Source: Acinetobacter sp. A47 (GTDB taxonomy: Bacteria > Pseudomonadota > Gammaproteobacteria > Pseudomonadales > Moraxellaceae). Taken from it: a DNA stretch of 64,000 bases. The stretch spans positions 434,001 to 498,000 of the forward strand of contig NZ_JSUS01000001.1 in NCBI RefSeq assembly GCF_000805455.1. The letters run 5' to 3'. The notes under the pieces were generated by a model that worked only from the letters and a program-made list of their open reading frames with translations, had not been told where the DNA came from and did no database searches. This document shows positions 10,148-20,156 of this stretch, one piece after another. Every line of letters begins with the position of its first letter. Position 1 is the first letter of the stretch. A program made the position numbers and the translations under genes.

Positions 10148-11543
10148 GTTCAACTCCTTGTGAAAGTGCATAGTGGGCTGCATTTTTTCCGGCAATGCGT
10201 CCAAAGATTGTGCCGATCGACATGCCAACGCCTGCGGTATAACCCTGACCGAGTACATTACCTGCCATCATTTCACCTGCGACAAACAGGTTGCGGCTGG
10301 CTTTATTGTTAAAACGCACCGCAGCATCGTCTTCGACTTTTAAACCTAAATAGGTAAAGGTAATGCCGGGTTTAAGCGCATAGGCATAGAAAGGTGGCTG
10401 ATCGAGAGGAACGGCCCAATGGGTTTTGTTGGGAACAATATTTTGGGTAGTGCAGTCATCTAAAACGGTATGGTTAAAGCTGCCTTGCACACAGGCCTGA
10501 TTAAATTCTTCTACGGTATGGCATAAGGTTTTTGCATCCAGCCCGATTTTTTCGGCTAACTCTTGAATGCTATTTGCTTTTACACCAGCAAATACAGGTG
10601 GCATAAAGCGACCAATCGCTTTTGAATCAATAATCGAATAGGCAATTTGCTGTGGCTGTTTGGCAACAAGACGGCCCCAAATCGCATAACGTTTTGGCCA
10701 GAAGTCTTCGCCTTCATCGTAAAAACGTTCGGCTTTGTTATTGACCACAATTCCCAAGGAAACGCAGTCAATACGGGTACAGATACCGCCGTCATATAAG
10801 GGGGCGCGTGCATCTACAGCGACGCAATGTGATTGTGATGGGTCACCAATAATATCGGCGCCTTGATCGATCATAAATTTGAGCAAGTTGCCCTGATTAA
10901 AGCGGGTTCCACGAATAATGAAATTATCGGCAGGCCATTCGCCGTTTTCATTTTGTCCCCATGCTTCTCTTAACCATTCCAGATTTGACTCAAAACCACC
11001 TGCGGCCAATACACAGCTTTTCGCTTTAAACACACGGCCATCTTCGGCAATGGCAGCTTCAAAATGTCCTTGGTTTAACTTTAGATCTTTAATTTTTGTG
11101 TTGTATAAAATCTCAATACCAAGTTCTTGGGCACTACGGTAATACGCATTAATGAGGGCTTTACCGCCACCCATAAAAAAGGCATTGGTACGTGCAACAT
11201 GCAAAGCCCCCGATAGTGGTGGCTGAAAATTCACACCATGTTTACGCATCCAGTCTCGACAGGTCGCCGTGCTACGAATCACCAGACGAGCTAAGTGCTC
11301 ATTGGTTTTGCCCGCAGTCACTTTAAGTAGGTCTTGCCAATATTCCTCTTCGGGATAGGCTTCGACCAATACATCTTGAGGGGCATCATGCATGCAACGG
11401 AGGTTACGCGTGTGTTGTGAGTTACCACCACGCCACTCTTTGGGTGCTGCTTCTATGACCAGCACAGAAGCACCACTTTCTTTTGCTGTGAGCGCGGCAC
11501 ACAGTGCGGCATTCCCACCACCAATCACAATTACATCATGCAT
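10137..11543 (-). CDS. tcuA: FAD-dependent tricarballylate dehydrogenase TcuA
   Basis: 468 aa flavoprotein of the FAD_binding_2 family. The N-terminal dinucleotide fold is [22 protein letters not shown] and a C-terminal [20 protein letters not shown]-contacting segment follow. TcuA oxidises tricarballylate to cis-aconitate, which feeds the TCA cycle. It is translationally coupled to tcuB. Confidence 0.92.
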   Translation of the reverse strand: MHDVIVIGGGNAALCAALTAKESGASVLVIEAAPKEWRGGNSQHTRNLRCMHDAPQDVLVEAYPEEEYWQDLLKVTAGKTNEHLARLVIRSTATCRDWMRKHGVNFQPPLSGALHVARTNAFFMGGGKALINAYYRSAQELGIEILYNTKIKDLKLNQGHFEAAIAEDGRVFKAKSCVLAAGGFESNLEWLREAWGQNENGEWPADNFIIRGTRFNQGNLLKFMIDQGADIIGDPSQSHCVAVDARAPLYDGGICTRIDCVSLGIVVNNKAERFYDEGEDFWPKRYAIWGRLVAKQPQQIAYSIIDSKAIGRFMPPVFAGVKANSIQELAEKIGLDAKTLCHTVEEFNQACVQGSFNHTVLDDCTTQNIVPNKTHWAVPLDQPPFYAYALKPGITFTYLGLKVEDDAAVRFNNKASRNLFVAGEMMAGNVLGQGYTAGVGMSIGTIFGRIAGKNAAHYALSQGVEHEC

Positions 11544-11626
11544 GGATGTCTCCCTTTCTCAGCTCGGGCTAATGTAGCTTTAAAAGGGAATATGCAGTGA
11601 GAGGCTAGGCTTGAATGGGTATTTAA

Positions 11627-11658
11627 TAAAAATAAACACTAACAGCTTAAGTGTTTAT
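11627..11658 (-). terminator. terminator overlapping the 3' end of the first LysR gene
   Basis: 9-bp stem ATAAACACT / AGTGTTTAT (11632-11640, 11650-11658), with a T-rich tail on the minus strand. The stem overlaps the stop codon of the regulator at 11647. It would separate the LysR transcript from tcuAB. Confidence 0.75.
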
Positions 11659-12576
11659 GAGTTCCGCACCAGGCCAGCCTTTTTCATTCATCATATTGGT
11701 CACACAGGCACGAATTACCACTTTGGTAGCTAAGGTGGCAGGTGAGAGCTCTTCTTCAGAAAGACTAATCAAATAGTTAATGCGTTCAATGGCAGGTTCT
11801 ATAATACGTAGTAAACATAGGTCTTGCCGTGAGTTTAATGAGGCACCCGCAGGTTGAATGGTTGCCATTTTCAGTTGGCTAATGCTTTGCATTAACAAAT
11901 GCAACCCATCAATTTCATAGGCCACTCTAAGTTGATGAATTTTCTGTTCCAGTAACAAGCGCAGTCCATGTCGTTGGCTCGGTAAAATCAGGGGAAGTTG
12001 TTTAAGCTGTGAATGAGTAATCGTTTGAGTGCTTATACAGCTTTCAAGTTGGTACTGGCTCAGCACTTCTTTCGGAGAGATTACAAACATCTGTTCTTTG
12101 ACTAAAGGCTGTATAGCCCACTGTGGGTCGACATCATCACTAAAGATGATGGCAACATCGAGCTGTCTGGCATTAACTAAAGCTTTTAAGTCACCTGATA
12201 AGCCCTCGATTAAACGGACTTTAATGTCGGGGTAACGGTTTCGCATCAGTTTTAAAAAGTGGGTGCCCATCACCGCCGCGACACTTGGCGAAAAACCGAC
12301 GGTGACATGACCGCTTAAACGGGAAGAATGAGCTGAATCTACAGCATGGTCTAGGTGTCTAAGCGCCAGTTGAACCTGTTGAAAAAAAGCTAAGCCCGCA
12401 GGGGTGGGAACTGTACCCAAAGCGGTACGTTGTAACAGGCGAATCGAAAGCTCGCTTTCTAATTTTGAGATTTGCTGACTTAATGCAGACGTTCCAATAT
12501 CGAGATTTTTGGCAGCTTTGCCCAAGCTTCCTGTCTCGATCACTGCAATAAAATACTTGAGTTGTTTGAGTTCCAC
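11647..12576 (-). CDS. LysR-type regulator, TcuR-like (copy 1)
   Basis: 309 aa. Winged HTH at residues 1-60 (KQLKYFIAVIETGSLGKAAKNLDIG), then a LysR substrate-binding domain. It sits directly upstream of tcuA in the same direction, so it is the likely activator of tricarballylate genes. It is a close paralogue of the regulator at 15187-16116; both are 309 aa and share SALSQQISKLE/SAISQQISKLE and RLSGHV segments. Confidence 0.88.
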   Translation of the reverse strand: MELKQLKYFIAVIETGSLGKAAKNLDIGTSALSQQISKLESELSIRLLQRTALGTVPTPAGLAFFQQVQLALRHLDHAVDSAHSSRLSGHVTVGFSPSVAAVMGTHFLKLMRNRYPDIKVRLIEGLSGDLKALVNARQLDVAIIFSDDVDPQWAIQPLVKEQMFVISPKEVLSQYQLESCISTQTITHSQLKQLPLILPSQRHGLRLLLEQKIHQLRVAYEIDGLHLLMQSISQLKMATIQPAGASLNSRQDLCLLRIIEPAIERINYLISLSEEELSPATLATKVVIRACVTNMMNEKGWPGAELINT

Positions 12577-12669
12577 GGCAAATACTACATTGTCCTTTAT
12601 GGATGAATTCTACACTGCTTTGTTGCTCTACATTTTGTTCTATTACGCTGCGTAAAACGTTCCAAGAGT

Positions 12670-12700
12670 AAAGGCAACATCAGCTCAAAATGCTGCCTTT
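12670..12700 (-). terminator. hairpin after the ModA-like gene, possible terminator
   Basis: Arms AAAGGCA and TGCCTTT (12670-12676, 12694-12700) lie 9 bases past the stop at 12709. The T-tract on the minus strand is short, so termination may be weak. Confidence 0.5.
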
Positions 12701-12708
12701 TAGGGCTT

Positions 12709-13503
12709 TTATTGTTTAACCTGCTCAAGACCCTGTTGTTCAATAATTTGTGTGGCTTGAGACGATTTTACAAATTGAATAAGCTGTTTGGCGACTTTTG
12801 CATGTTCCGAGTTTTTACCAATGCCCGCCGCAAACACAGTCACTTTTTGGTACGGTGCAGGGATTGGACCAACTAACTCAACTTGACCATATTGGCCAGT
12901 AAACGGTTTGATTTCACTGATTTGCTGGAAACCAATATCAAACTGGCCTTCGGCAATACGTTTGGCAACGCGGTCGCCAACCACTTTTTCTGCCTTACCA
13001 GCAATCACTTTGTATTCGACCGGCGGAAAGCTTGGGAAAACATCTTTTTCAAGATGCGTACCGCTGGCACTTGCGGAATAGCCGATGTGCTTGGCATTGA
13101 GTAAAACTTTCTCAAATTTTGCCGCAGAGCTAATATCCGGTTTTGGCGCACCTTTAGGAACAGCCATGCCAATGCTTGAATTGACCAAAGCGCTTTGTGA
13201 ATCTGGGTCGACATAGCCTTTTTCTGCCAGCTTGCTCAGCTCTGGCGCTGCCAACACCACTACATCAAAACGCTCACCACGATCAAGTCGATTGGGAATA
13301 GCCGTTGGTGATGCACCCATGGATGAGCCGGATGAGAGATGTACGGTGTGACCAGTTTGTTGTTCAAAGATTGGAATAAGTTTTTCCATAGATGAATAAA
13401 AACCGCCTGAACTAATCACTTCGAGGATATCTGCGTAAGCAAGCGTTGAGCCTAAGCCTGCACCCGCTAGGCAAATGGTCATAAAGATCGGGGACGTTTT
13501 CAT
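12709..13503 (-). CDS. ModA-like periplasmic substrate-binding protein (orphan)
   Basis: 264 aa. A signal peptide ending LAYA (about residues 1-24) precedes a type II periplasmic binding fold of the molybdate-binding (PBP) family: SGGFYSSMEKLIPIFEQQTG, SSGSSMGASP, RGERFDVVVLA, VGDRVAKRIAEGQFDIGFQQISE. No ABC permease or ATPase is nearby. It lies between the MFS transporter and the TcuR-like gene, so it may capture a tricarboxylate or act in sensing; this is inferred from context. Confidence 0.82.
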   Translation of the reverse strand: MKTSPIFMTICLAGAGLGSTLAYADILEVISSGGFYSSMEKLIPIFEQQTGHTVHLSSGSSMGASPTAIPNRLDRGERFDVVVLAAPELSKLAEKGYVDPDSQSALVNSSIGMAVPKGAPKPDISSAAKFEKVLLNAKHIGYSASASGTHLEKDVFPSFPPVEYKVIAGKAEKVVGDRVAKRIAEGQFDIGFQQISEIKPFTGQYGQVELVGPIPAPYQKVTVFAAGIGKNSEHAKVAKQLIQFVKSSQATQIIEQQGLEQVKQ

Positions 13504-13536
13504 AGGATCTCACTTTAATGATAGGAGAGCACAGTC

Positions 13537-13568
13537 ACAGTACGGAGACTTCAGATCCGCCGTACTGT
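13537..13568. repeat. 9-bp inverted repeat between the MFS and ModA-like genes
   Basis: Arms ACAGTACGG (13537-13545) and CCGTACTGT (13560-13568), 14-nt loop, no U-tract. It may be an mRNA processing or attenuation hairpin lowering expression of the downstream binding-protein gene, or an operator. Confidence 0.5.
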
Positions 13569-13600
13569 TCATTAAAATCTCAGGTGAAGTCGTTGTTGTT

Positions 13601-14911
13601 TTAAGCGCTCACCTTGGCAGGCTCAGCAAGCGCGTCAGTATTGTTCTGTTGAGAACCTCGGCATAAATACAAGCTTGAGATGAGGCTACATACCGCAGCA
13701 AGCATGAGCCAGAATGCCGGGGTACTGGCATTACCGGTATTTTCAACAAGGAAGGTACAGGCCATAGGGGTCATGCCACCAAAAATCGCAGCGGCAAGGC
13801 TGAACGCCAAAGAGAAGCCAACGGTACGGACACGTTTTGGCATCACTTCTGCAAGGGTTGCGACCATGGTACCGTTGTACATACCAAAGAAGAACGAGAA
13901 GTAAGCAAGGGTAATCAGCAGGTTGGAGAAACTGATGTCACTGACTAACCAGCTTAAAACCGGATAGCTGGTAAAGATCGCAAGGGTGGTAATACCAACT
14001 AACACAGGACGGCGACCAATTTTGTCTGAAAGCAAGCCACCCATTGGTAACCAGAAGAAATTCGACAAACCCACAAACACGGTGGCTAACAGGCTGTCGG
14101 TTACCGACATTTCTAAAGTGCGTTTTGCATAGACGGTGGTATAAACCGTAATAAAATAGAATGTGGTTGTGGTCATGGCACTCATCATCATGCCGGCAAG
14201 GACAATGCGCCAGTTGTTGACCAGTGTGCTGAAAATTTCTTTTGAAGAGGGATGCGTTTTTTGCGCTTTAAAGTCTTCCGTTTCTTCTAAAGTACGGCGG
14301 AACAAGAAGATTAGAGGAATAATCAAACAGCCAATTAAGAATGGAATACGCCAGCCCCATTCACCCACTTGAGCGGTGGTTAGGATGGTGTTGAGCCAGT
14401 AACCCAGTAAGGCTGCAAATACAACCGCAATTTGCTGGCTGCCAGACTGCCAGCTGGTAATAAAGCCACGGTTTTTATCAGTTGCGATTTCAGCCAGATA
14501 AATTGAAACACCACCCGATTCCACACCGGCCGAGAAGCCTTGTAACAGACGTCCAATCACCACCAGAATCGGTGCAAGAATACCAATGGTTTCATAACCC
14601 GGTACAAAGGTAATCAGAATGGTGCCGATGGCCATCAGGCTTAAGGTCACAATCAGTCCTTTACGACGTCCCACCCGATCGACATAGGCACCCAAGAAAA
14701 TAGCGCCGAGAGGACGCATCAGAAAACCCGCAGCAAATACGGTAAATGTCATCATTAAAGAGACATATTCATTATCAGAATGGAAAAACTTTGCTGCGAT
14801 ATAGGTGGCATAAAAGCCAAAAAGAAAAAAATCGTATTGTTCTAAAAAATTGCCACTGGTTACATTTAATATTTTTTTAAAGGTAGCACTGCGCTGATTT
14901 GCAACATCCAT
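13601..14911 (-). CDS. tcuC: MFS tricarballylate/citrate-proton symporter (TcuC-like)
   Basis: 436 aa, 12 predicted membrane helices, metabolite:H+ symporter family. It has [19 protein letters not shown] in helix 1, the loop 2-3 signature [20 protein letters not shown], and DKIGRRPVL in the second half. The ATG has a strong GGAGG ribosome site. Position next to tcuAB supports import of tricarballylate, citrate or aconitate across the inner membrane; the exact substrate is inferred. Confidence 0.88.
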   Translation of the reverse strand: MDVANQRSATFKKILNVTSGNFLEQYDFFLFGFYATYIAAKFFHSDNEYVSLMMTFTVFAAGFLMRPLGAIFLGAYVDRVGRRKGLIVTLSLMAIGTILITFVPGYETIGILAPILVVIGRLLQGFSAGVESGGVSIYLAEIATDKNRGFITSWQSGSQQIAVVFAALLGYWLNTILTTAQVGEWGWRIPFLIGCLIIPLIFLFRRTLEETEDFKAQKTHPSSKEIFSTLVNNWRIVLAGMMMSAMTTTTFYFITVYTTVYAKRTLEMSVTDSLLATVFVGLSNFFWLPMGGLLSDKIGRRPVLVGITTLAIFTSYPVLSWLVSDISFSNLLITLAYFSFFFGMYNGTMVATLAEVMPKRVRTVGFSLAFSLAAAIFGGMTPMACTFLVENTGNASTPAFWLMLAAVCSLISSLYLCRGSQQNNTDALAEPAKVSA

Positions 14912-15186
14912 AAAGACCTCCTTGGCCTGACAAAATGGAAACGTTCACAATTTTCATGAGCTGGATATACAGGGTTCTGCTCCAAACCCTTGACAGGCGA
15001 AGGGGTGAGCCGAGATCTGGAGATATCCTGACGAGAAAATGTGATGCCTTGTTTCCAGTTCAAACTACACATCTATATTCCGATAAACCGAAATTCACTG
15101 ATCATCCGGAACAAAATGTAATCTTAAAAAGCAGGCAGGAGTGAGAGGACAAAATTAATGAGGTCTTTAATAAAATTAATGACCAG

Positions 15187-16116
15187 TTATAAAATTATTT
15201 CGGAGCATGGCCAGATTTGATTTTGAATCAGTTCCTTGACACAGGCTTTAATTGCAGATTTTGCGGCGAGGGCCGCAGGTGACAGTTCTTCTTCGGCAAG
15301 GCTGACCAGATAATTGATCCGCTCAACTTCAGGATCAACCAGTTTAAGTAATTGAATCTTGTGCTGATACTCCTGCAGGCAGGCACTTCCTGGGCGCACA
15401 CTGGCAAGGTCCAGATGAATCAGGCTATCCATCAGCAGGTGCAGGCCATCAATTTCATAGACGACATTGAGTTGACCAATCTTGTGCTCAAGCAGCTTTC
15501 TTAAACTATGGCGCTGACGTGGCAATACCAGCGGAATATCACCAATTTGCTGCGACTGAATCATTCCGCTTTTAATACATTCGCCAAGCCCGTATTTTTC
15601 CAGCACTTCCTTGCGTGCCATCAAATACATCTGCTCGCGTACCAAAGGCTGGATCGACCACTGCTTATCAATTTCATTGGTAAAAATAATGGCGATATCA
15701 AGCTGACGCGAATTAATTGACTGAATCAGGTTACCCGACAGGGTCTCTACAATTTCAAGGCGAATGTCCGGATAACGTTCAGACATCAGTTTCATTAACG
15801 GGATGCCAATCAAGGCGGTAATGGTCGGTGGAAACCCCAAGCTGACATGCCCCGAAAGCCGTGCCGAATGTGCAGCATCTACAGCGAAGTTCACCTGACG
15901 CAAGATCAGCTGGGAATGTTTTAAAAAGGCAAGACCTGCAGGGGTTGGGGTGACGCCAAAAGCATTCCGCTGTAATAAGCGTATGCTTAACTCTTGTTCG
16001 AGCTTACTAATTTGCTGGCTGATGGCCGAAGCACCGACATCGAGTTTTTGCGCAGCTTTACCGATGCTACCTGCCTCAACTACCATTAAAAAATACTTTA
16101 TTTGTTTGATTTCCAT
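15187..16116 (-). CDS. LysR-type regulator, TcuR-like (copy 2)
   Basis: 309 aa from ATG 16116 (MEIKQIKYF). An in-frame start at 16143 lacks a better ribosome site and would break length parity with the paralogue at 11647-12576. HTH in residues 1-60. It lies upstream of the transporter gene in the same direction with a 275-bp gap. The two copies flank the transporter and binding protein. Confidence 0.87.
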   Translation of the reverse strand: MEIKQIKYFLMVVEAGSIGKAAQKLDVGASAISQQISKLEQELSIRLLQRNAFGVTPTPAGLAFLKHSQLILRQVNFAVDAAHSARLSGHVSLGFPPTITALIGIPLMKLMSERYPDIRLEIVETLSGNLIQSINSRQLDIAIIFTNEIDKQWSIQPLVREQMYLMARKEVLEKYGLGECIKSGMIQSQQIGDIPLVLPRQRHSLRKLLEHKIGQLNVVYEIDGLHLLMDSLIHLDLASVRPGSACLQEYQHKIQLLKLVDPEVERINYLVSLAEEELSPAALAAKSAIKACVKELIQNQIWPCSEIIL

Positions 16117-16323
16117 GAAATATATTCTTTTATATGTGGGCATCTGATTGTTCAGTAAAGCAATTTAATCACTATGATGGGCATTATCAATAGGATGAGA
16201 ACACTATCGGTAGGATGAGTTCACGCTGTTGTATGACAAGTATATAGCAATACCTGCCTTGAGCTCATAGCAGAATAAAGACAAAGAGGATGATCTTCTT
16301 TCATCAATCAGGATAGGTTTTTA

Positions 16324-16372
16324 TTTACGCAAAATTTACGAGTTCGGCTTTTTTCAATATAGAGAATTTACG
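16324..16372 (+). promoter_or_regulatory. TTTACG repeats upstream of kdpA, putative KdpE site
   Basis: TTTACG occurs at 16324-16329, 16335-16340 (11 bp apart) and 16367-16372. Direct repeats with one-turn spacing are the usual target form of OmpR-family regulators such as KdpE, encoded at the end of this operon. The region ends 37 bp before the kdpA start. Confidence 0.6.
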
Positions 16373-16408
16373 CCTTCAATTTCCATACTAAAGCTGACCT
16401 ATTATTAA

Positions 16409-18118
16409 ATGGCATCTGCTATGTGGGAATTTATCTCTGTATTTGTCCTTTCATTACTGCTGGCTTATCCGCTCGGGACTTATCTTGCCGATGTGATGCA
16501 GGCCAAGCCAATGAAAAGTGATGCGCTGTTTAACTGGATTGAACAGCCGATTTATGCTGTGCTCGGTGTCAAGCGTAACGGCATGAACTGGCGGCAATAT
16601 CTGGGTGCTTTTATGCTCAGCAATGCTTTACTGCTAGGAGCCAGTCTCGCCATCTTGATGACTCAAGCATGGTTACCGCTAAATCCGGACCATATTCCGA
16701 ATATGAATTGGGATCTGGCTTTACATACCAGCATTTCATTCCTGACCAATACTAACCAGCAACATTATTCAGGGCAGGCGCAACTGTCTTACCTATCGCA
16801 AATGACCGTGATTGTGGGATTGCAGTATTTGTCGCCCATTATGGGACTGGCCTTACTGGTCGCCATGTTGAGGGCTTTGTTTCTGCAATCGGGGCTTAAG
16901 GACGGAGCAAATAAAAAAGACTGGCAGACGATCAATCTAGGAAATTACTGGATGGATCTCATCCGCCCATTGTTTCGGTTCTTTATTCCACTCGGCTTGA
17001 TTTTTTCTTTGTTGCTGACATTTCAGGGCGTTCCAGCAACTTTATCTGCTGGTCCAACCGCACAGGTTCTGGAACAAACGGCAGACCTTAAAACCCAGCA
17101 TCTTCCACTGGGACCCGTTGCTCCGATGGTGGCAATTAAACAATTAGGCAGCAACGGTGGAGGCTGGTATGGACCGAACAGCAGTGTGCCATTAGAAAAT
17201 CCAACGCCGTTGTCCAATGTGATCGAGATGATTGCGATTTTACTGATTCCATTGTCCGTGGTGTTCATGCTTGGACGCTTTATCCAGCGTAAGAAATTAA
17301 TGTGGATGATTTTTGGCAGCATGTTACTGATGTCGCTGGCCTCAACCTTGTTGACGCTGTGGACTGAAAAATCTTCCTTAATTCCAGATACTGCCTTAAT
17401 GGAAGGCAAGGAAGTCCGTTTCGGGGCCAAAGCATCGGCATTGTGGGGAAGTTTGACCACCCAAGTGAATAATGGCTCAGTCAATATGATGCATGACTCG
17501 GCTTCACCACTGACCGGACTGGTAGAACTGTGCAATATGCTGATCAATGCCATTTGGGGCGGGATCGGCTGTGGTCTATTACAGTTCTTTATTTATCTGT
17601 TCCTTGCAGTATTTATCGCAGGCTTGATGACAGGGCGTACCCCTGAATTATTTGGTCGCAAGATTGAAGTCACGGAAATCAAACTTTTAGCATTGGTAAT
17701 TCTATTACAACCTGTGGTGATCCTGGGCTTGACCGCAATCGCGATTGCCTTTCCATCCCTTACAGGTCATTCAAATCCCGCTTTCCATGGCATTAGCCAA
17801 GTGTTCTATGAATATGTCTCGGCCTATGCCAATAACGGCTCAGGTTTTGAAGGCCTGGGCGATAACACGCTGTGGTGGAATCTGAGTGCCAGTGTGGCGT
17901 TATTGGCAGGTCGTTATAGCGTACTGATTATTCCTGTACTGATAGCAGTCAGTTTGGCAACTAAAACGCAAGCTGCTGAAAGTAAAGGTTCTTTACAGAT
18001 CGAATCCCCAACCTTCGCTTTAACTTTAATCGGGATCGTGCTGATTTTGACCGTATTGCAATTCATGCCTGTGTTGGTGATCGGGCCAATTGCAGATTAT
18101 TTATCTCTAAAAGTTTAA
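16409..18118 (+). CDS. kdpA: potassium-transporting ATPase, K+ channel-like subunit KdpA
   Basis: 569 aa membrane protein with the four-fold pore repeats of KdpA: NTNQQHYSG, GSNGGGWYG, FAYANNGSG-like YANNGSGFEG. It forms the K+ pathway in the KdpFABC inner-membrane pump. ATG 16409 or 16421 could be the start; neither has a clear ribosome site. I found no kdpF reading frame upstream. Confidence 0.97.
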   Translation: MASAMWEFISVFVLSLLLAYPLGTYLADVMQAKPMKSDALFNWIEQPIYAVLGVKRNGMNWRQYLGAFMLSNALLLGASLAILMTQAWLPLNPDHIPNMNWDLALHTSISFLTNTNQQHYSGQAQLSYLSQMTVIVGLQYLSPIMGLALLVAMLRALFLQSGLKDGANKKDWQTINLGNYWMDLIRPLFRFFIPLGLIFSLLLTFQGVPATLSAGPTAQVLEQTADLKTQHLPLGPVAPMVAIKQLGSNGGGWYGPNSSVPLENPTPLSNVIEMIAILLIPLSVVFMLGRFIQRKKLMWMIFGSMLLMSLASTLLTLWTEKSSLIPDTALMEGKEVRFGAKASALWGSLTTQVNNGSVNMMHDSASPLTGLVELCNMLINAIWGGIGCGLLQFFIYLFLAVFIAGLMTGRTPELFGRKIEVTEIKLLALVILLQPVVILGLTAIAIAFPSLTGHSNPAFHGISQVFYEYVSAYANNGSGFEGLGDNTLWWNLSASVALLAGRYSVLIIPVLIAVSLATKTQAAESKGSLQIESPTFALTLIGIVLILTVLQFMPVLVIGPIADYLSLKV

Positions 18119-18134
18119 GCGTGGAGCAAGCACA

Positions 18135-20147
18135 ATGAAACATTCTCATGCGACACAACAGATGGATATTTTGAATAAAGACATTATTCAACAGACCTTT
18201 CATAAGTTGTTGCCACAATATGCTTTTAAAAACCCGGTAATGGCCTGTGTCTGGGTAGGAACAATTCTAACGATTGTTGCGACTTTGTTGGGTCATGCCG
18301 GCCTTGGTTTTGGCTTGATCCTCAGTCTGATTTTACTGGTCACGGTGTTATTTGCCAATTATGCAGAAGCGGTTGCAGAAGCCAAAGGGCGTGGACAAGC
18401 TGCATCTTTACGGCAGGCGCGTGAAAATTTAACTGCAAATCGTATCCTCGACTTAAATGCGATACCGAATACGATTTCAGCCAATCTGCTCAAAAAAGAT
18501 GATCTCGTTATCGTGAAAGCCGGTGAAATTGTTCCTGCGGATGGTGAGATTATTCAGGGTTTTGCCACCATCAATGAATCGGCTGTTACCGGTGAGTCTG
18601 CACCGGTATTGCGTGAAGCCCATACCGATCGTTCAGGGGTAATTGGCGGCACCAAGGTTCTGTCCGATGAGATTATTATTCGTGTCAGCAATGAAGCTGG
18701 TCATAGCTTTCTGGATCGTATGATTGCCTTGGTTGAAGGGGCTAATCGCCAGAAAACACCGAATGAGATTGCACTGAGTATCTTGCTCAATATCATGACC
18801 ATCACCTTTATTGTAGTGGTCATCACCTTACCTTTTATTGGGTCTATGGTCGGGATTAAAATCAGCATGGTATTGCTGATAGCACTACTGGTATGTCTGA
18901 TTCCAACCACGATTGGGGGCTTATTGCCTGCAATTGGTATCGCAGGAATGAACCGCGCTTTAAAAGCCAATGTCTTGGCCAAATCAGGTAAAGCCGTTGA
19001 AGTTGCGGGTGATATTGATGTGCTGTTGCTGGATAAAACGGGAACGATCACCTATGGAGACCGTCAGGCTACCGCCTTTTATCCATTGGCGGGCGTGACA
19101 GCCACCGAGCTACGTCAAGCAGCCATGCTGACCTCTTTTGCAGATCCCACCCCTGAAGGCAAATCGGTCATCAGTCTAGGGAAAGAACTGGGTGAAAGCA
19201 TCCAAGAGCCAAAAGATGCAGAATTTATCCAGTTTAGTGCCTCGACACGGTTATCTGGGGTGGACTTGGTCAATGGGCAAAAGATTCGAAAAGGTGCTGT
19301 CGACGCCATTCTGAACTTTACCCATCAACAGATCAAAGACAATGTCGAGCTTAAAACCCGGGTCGAACAAGTGGCTTCTAAAGGGGCGACACCGCTTGTG
19401 GTGGCTTCAAATCATAGCATTCTGGGCGTGATTGAGCTCTCGGATGTGATTAAATCAGGGATTAAACAACGCTTCACACTGTTACGTGAGATGGGCATCA
19501 AAACCATCATGGTGACAGGTGATAATCCGTTGACTGCCGCGGCGATTGCAGCAGAAGCGGGTGTGGATGACTACATTGCAGAGGCCAAACCTGAAGATAA
19601 ACTGGCATGTATCCGTAAACAACAGGCAGCGGGTAAACTGGTGGCCATGGTGGGTGATGGGACCAATGACGCACCTGCCTTGGCGCAGGCGGATATTGGT
19701 CTTGCCATGAACTCGGGCACGCAGGCCGCGAAAGAGGCGGGCAATATGGTGGATCTGGATTCCGATCCGACCAAACTGCTTGATGTGGTGGAAATTGGCA
19801 AGCAGCAATTGATTACCCGGGGTGCCTTAACCACCTTTTCTTTGGCCAATGATGTTTCCAAGTACTTTGTGATCCTGCCTGCCTTGTTTGCGGTAGCCAT
19901 TCCACAACTTGCGGTGCTGAATATTCTGCAACTTGGCAGTCCGAGCAGTGCGGTGATTTCAGCCTTGATTTTTAATGCCTTGATTATTCCGATGTTGATC
20001 CCTTTGGCATTAAGAGGGGTACAGTTTAAACCTGCCAGTGCCTTGCAACTGTTGCGCCGTAATATGCTGATTTATGGTGTAGGCGGCGTGATCTTTCCGT
20101 TTATTGCAATCAAGTTGATTGACCTTGTTGTGTCATTGTGGATTTAG
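18135..20147 (+). CDS. kdpB: potassium-transporting P-type ATPase subunit KdpB
   Basis: 670 aa. Motifs in order: TGESAPV actuator loop (about residue 155), DKTGTIT phosphorylation site (about 301-307), MVTGDNP, and the VGDGTNDAPAL hinge. It hydrolyses ATP to drive K+ uptake through KdpA. It follows kdpA by 16 bp. Confidence 0.98.
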   Translation: MKHSHATQQMDILNKDIIQQTFHKLLPQYAFKNPVMACVWVGTILTIVATLLGHAGLGFGLILSLILLVTVLFANYAEAVAEAKGRGQAASLRQARENLTANRILDLNAIPNTISANLLKKDDLVIVKAGEIVPADGEIIQGFATINESAVTGESAPVLREAHTDRSGVIGGTKVLSDEIIIRVSNEAGHSFLDRMIALVEGANRQKTPNEIALSILLNIMTITFIVVVITLPFIGSMVGIKISMVLLIALLVCLIPTTIGGLLPAIGIAGMNRALKANVLAKSGKAVEVAGDIDVLLLDKTGTITYGDRQATAFYPLAGVTATELRQAAMLTSFADPTPEGKSVISLGKELGESIQEPKDAEFIQFSASTRLSGVDLVNGQKIRKGAVDAILNFTHQQIKDNVELKTRVEQVASKGATPLVVASNHSILGVIELSDVIKSGIKQRFTLLREMGIKTIMVTGDNPLTAAAIAAEAGVDDYIAEAKPEDKLACIRKQQAAGKLVAMVGDGTNDAPALAQADIGLAMNSGTQAAKEAGNMVDLDSDPTKLLDVVEIGKQQLITRGALTTFSLANDVSKYFVILPALFAVAIPQLAVLNILQLGSPSSAVISALIFNALIIPMLIPLALRGVQFKPASALQLLRRNMLIYGVGGVIFPFIAIKLIDLVVSLWI

Positions 20148-20156
20148 GAGATGAAA

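Noticed and set aside
16144-16408. kdpF search region
   Set aside because: Only very short frames (for example 8 codons from about 16290); none encodes a hydrophobic helix.
17023-17553. Antisense frame of 176 codons within kdpA
   Set aside because: Shadow of kdpA; no ribosome site and no family resemblance.
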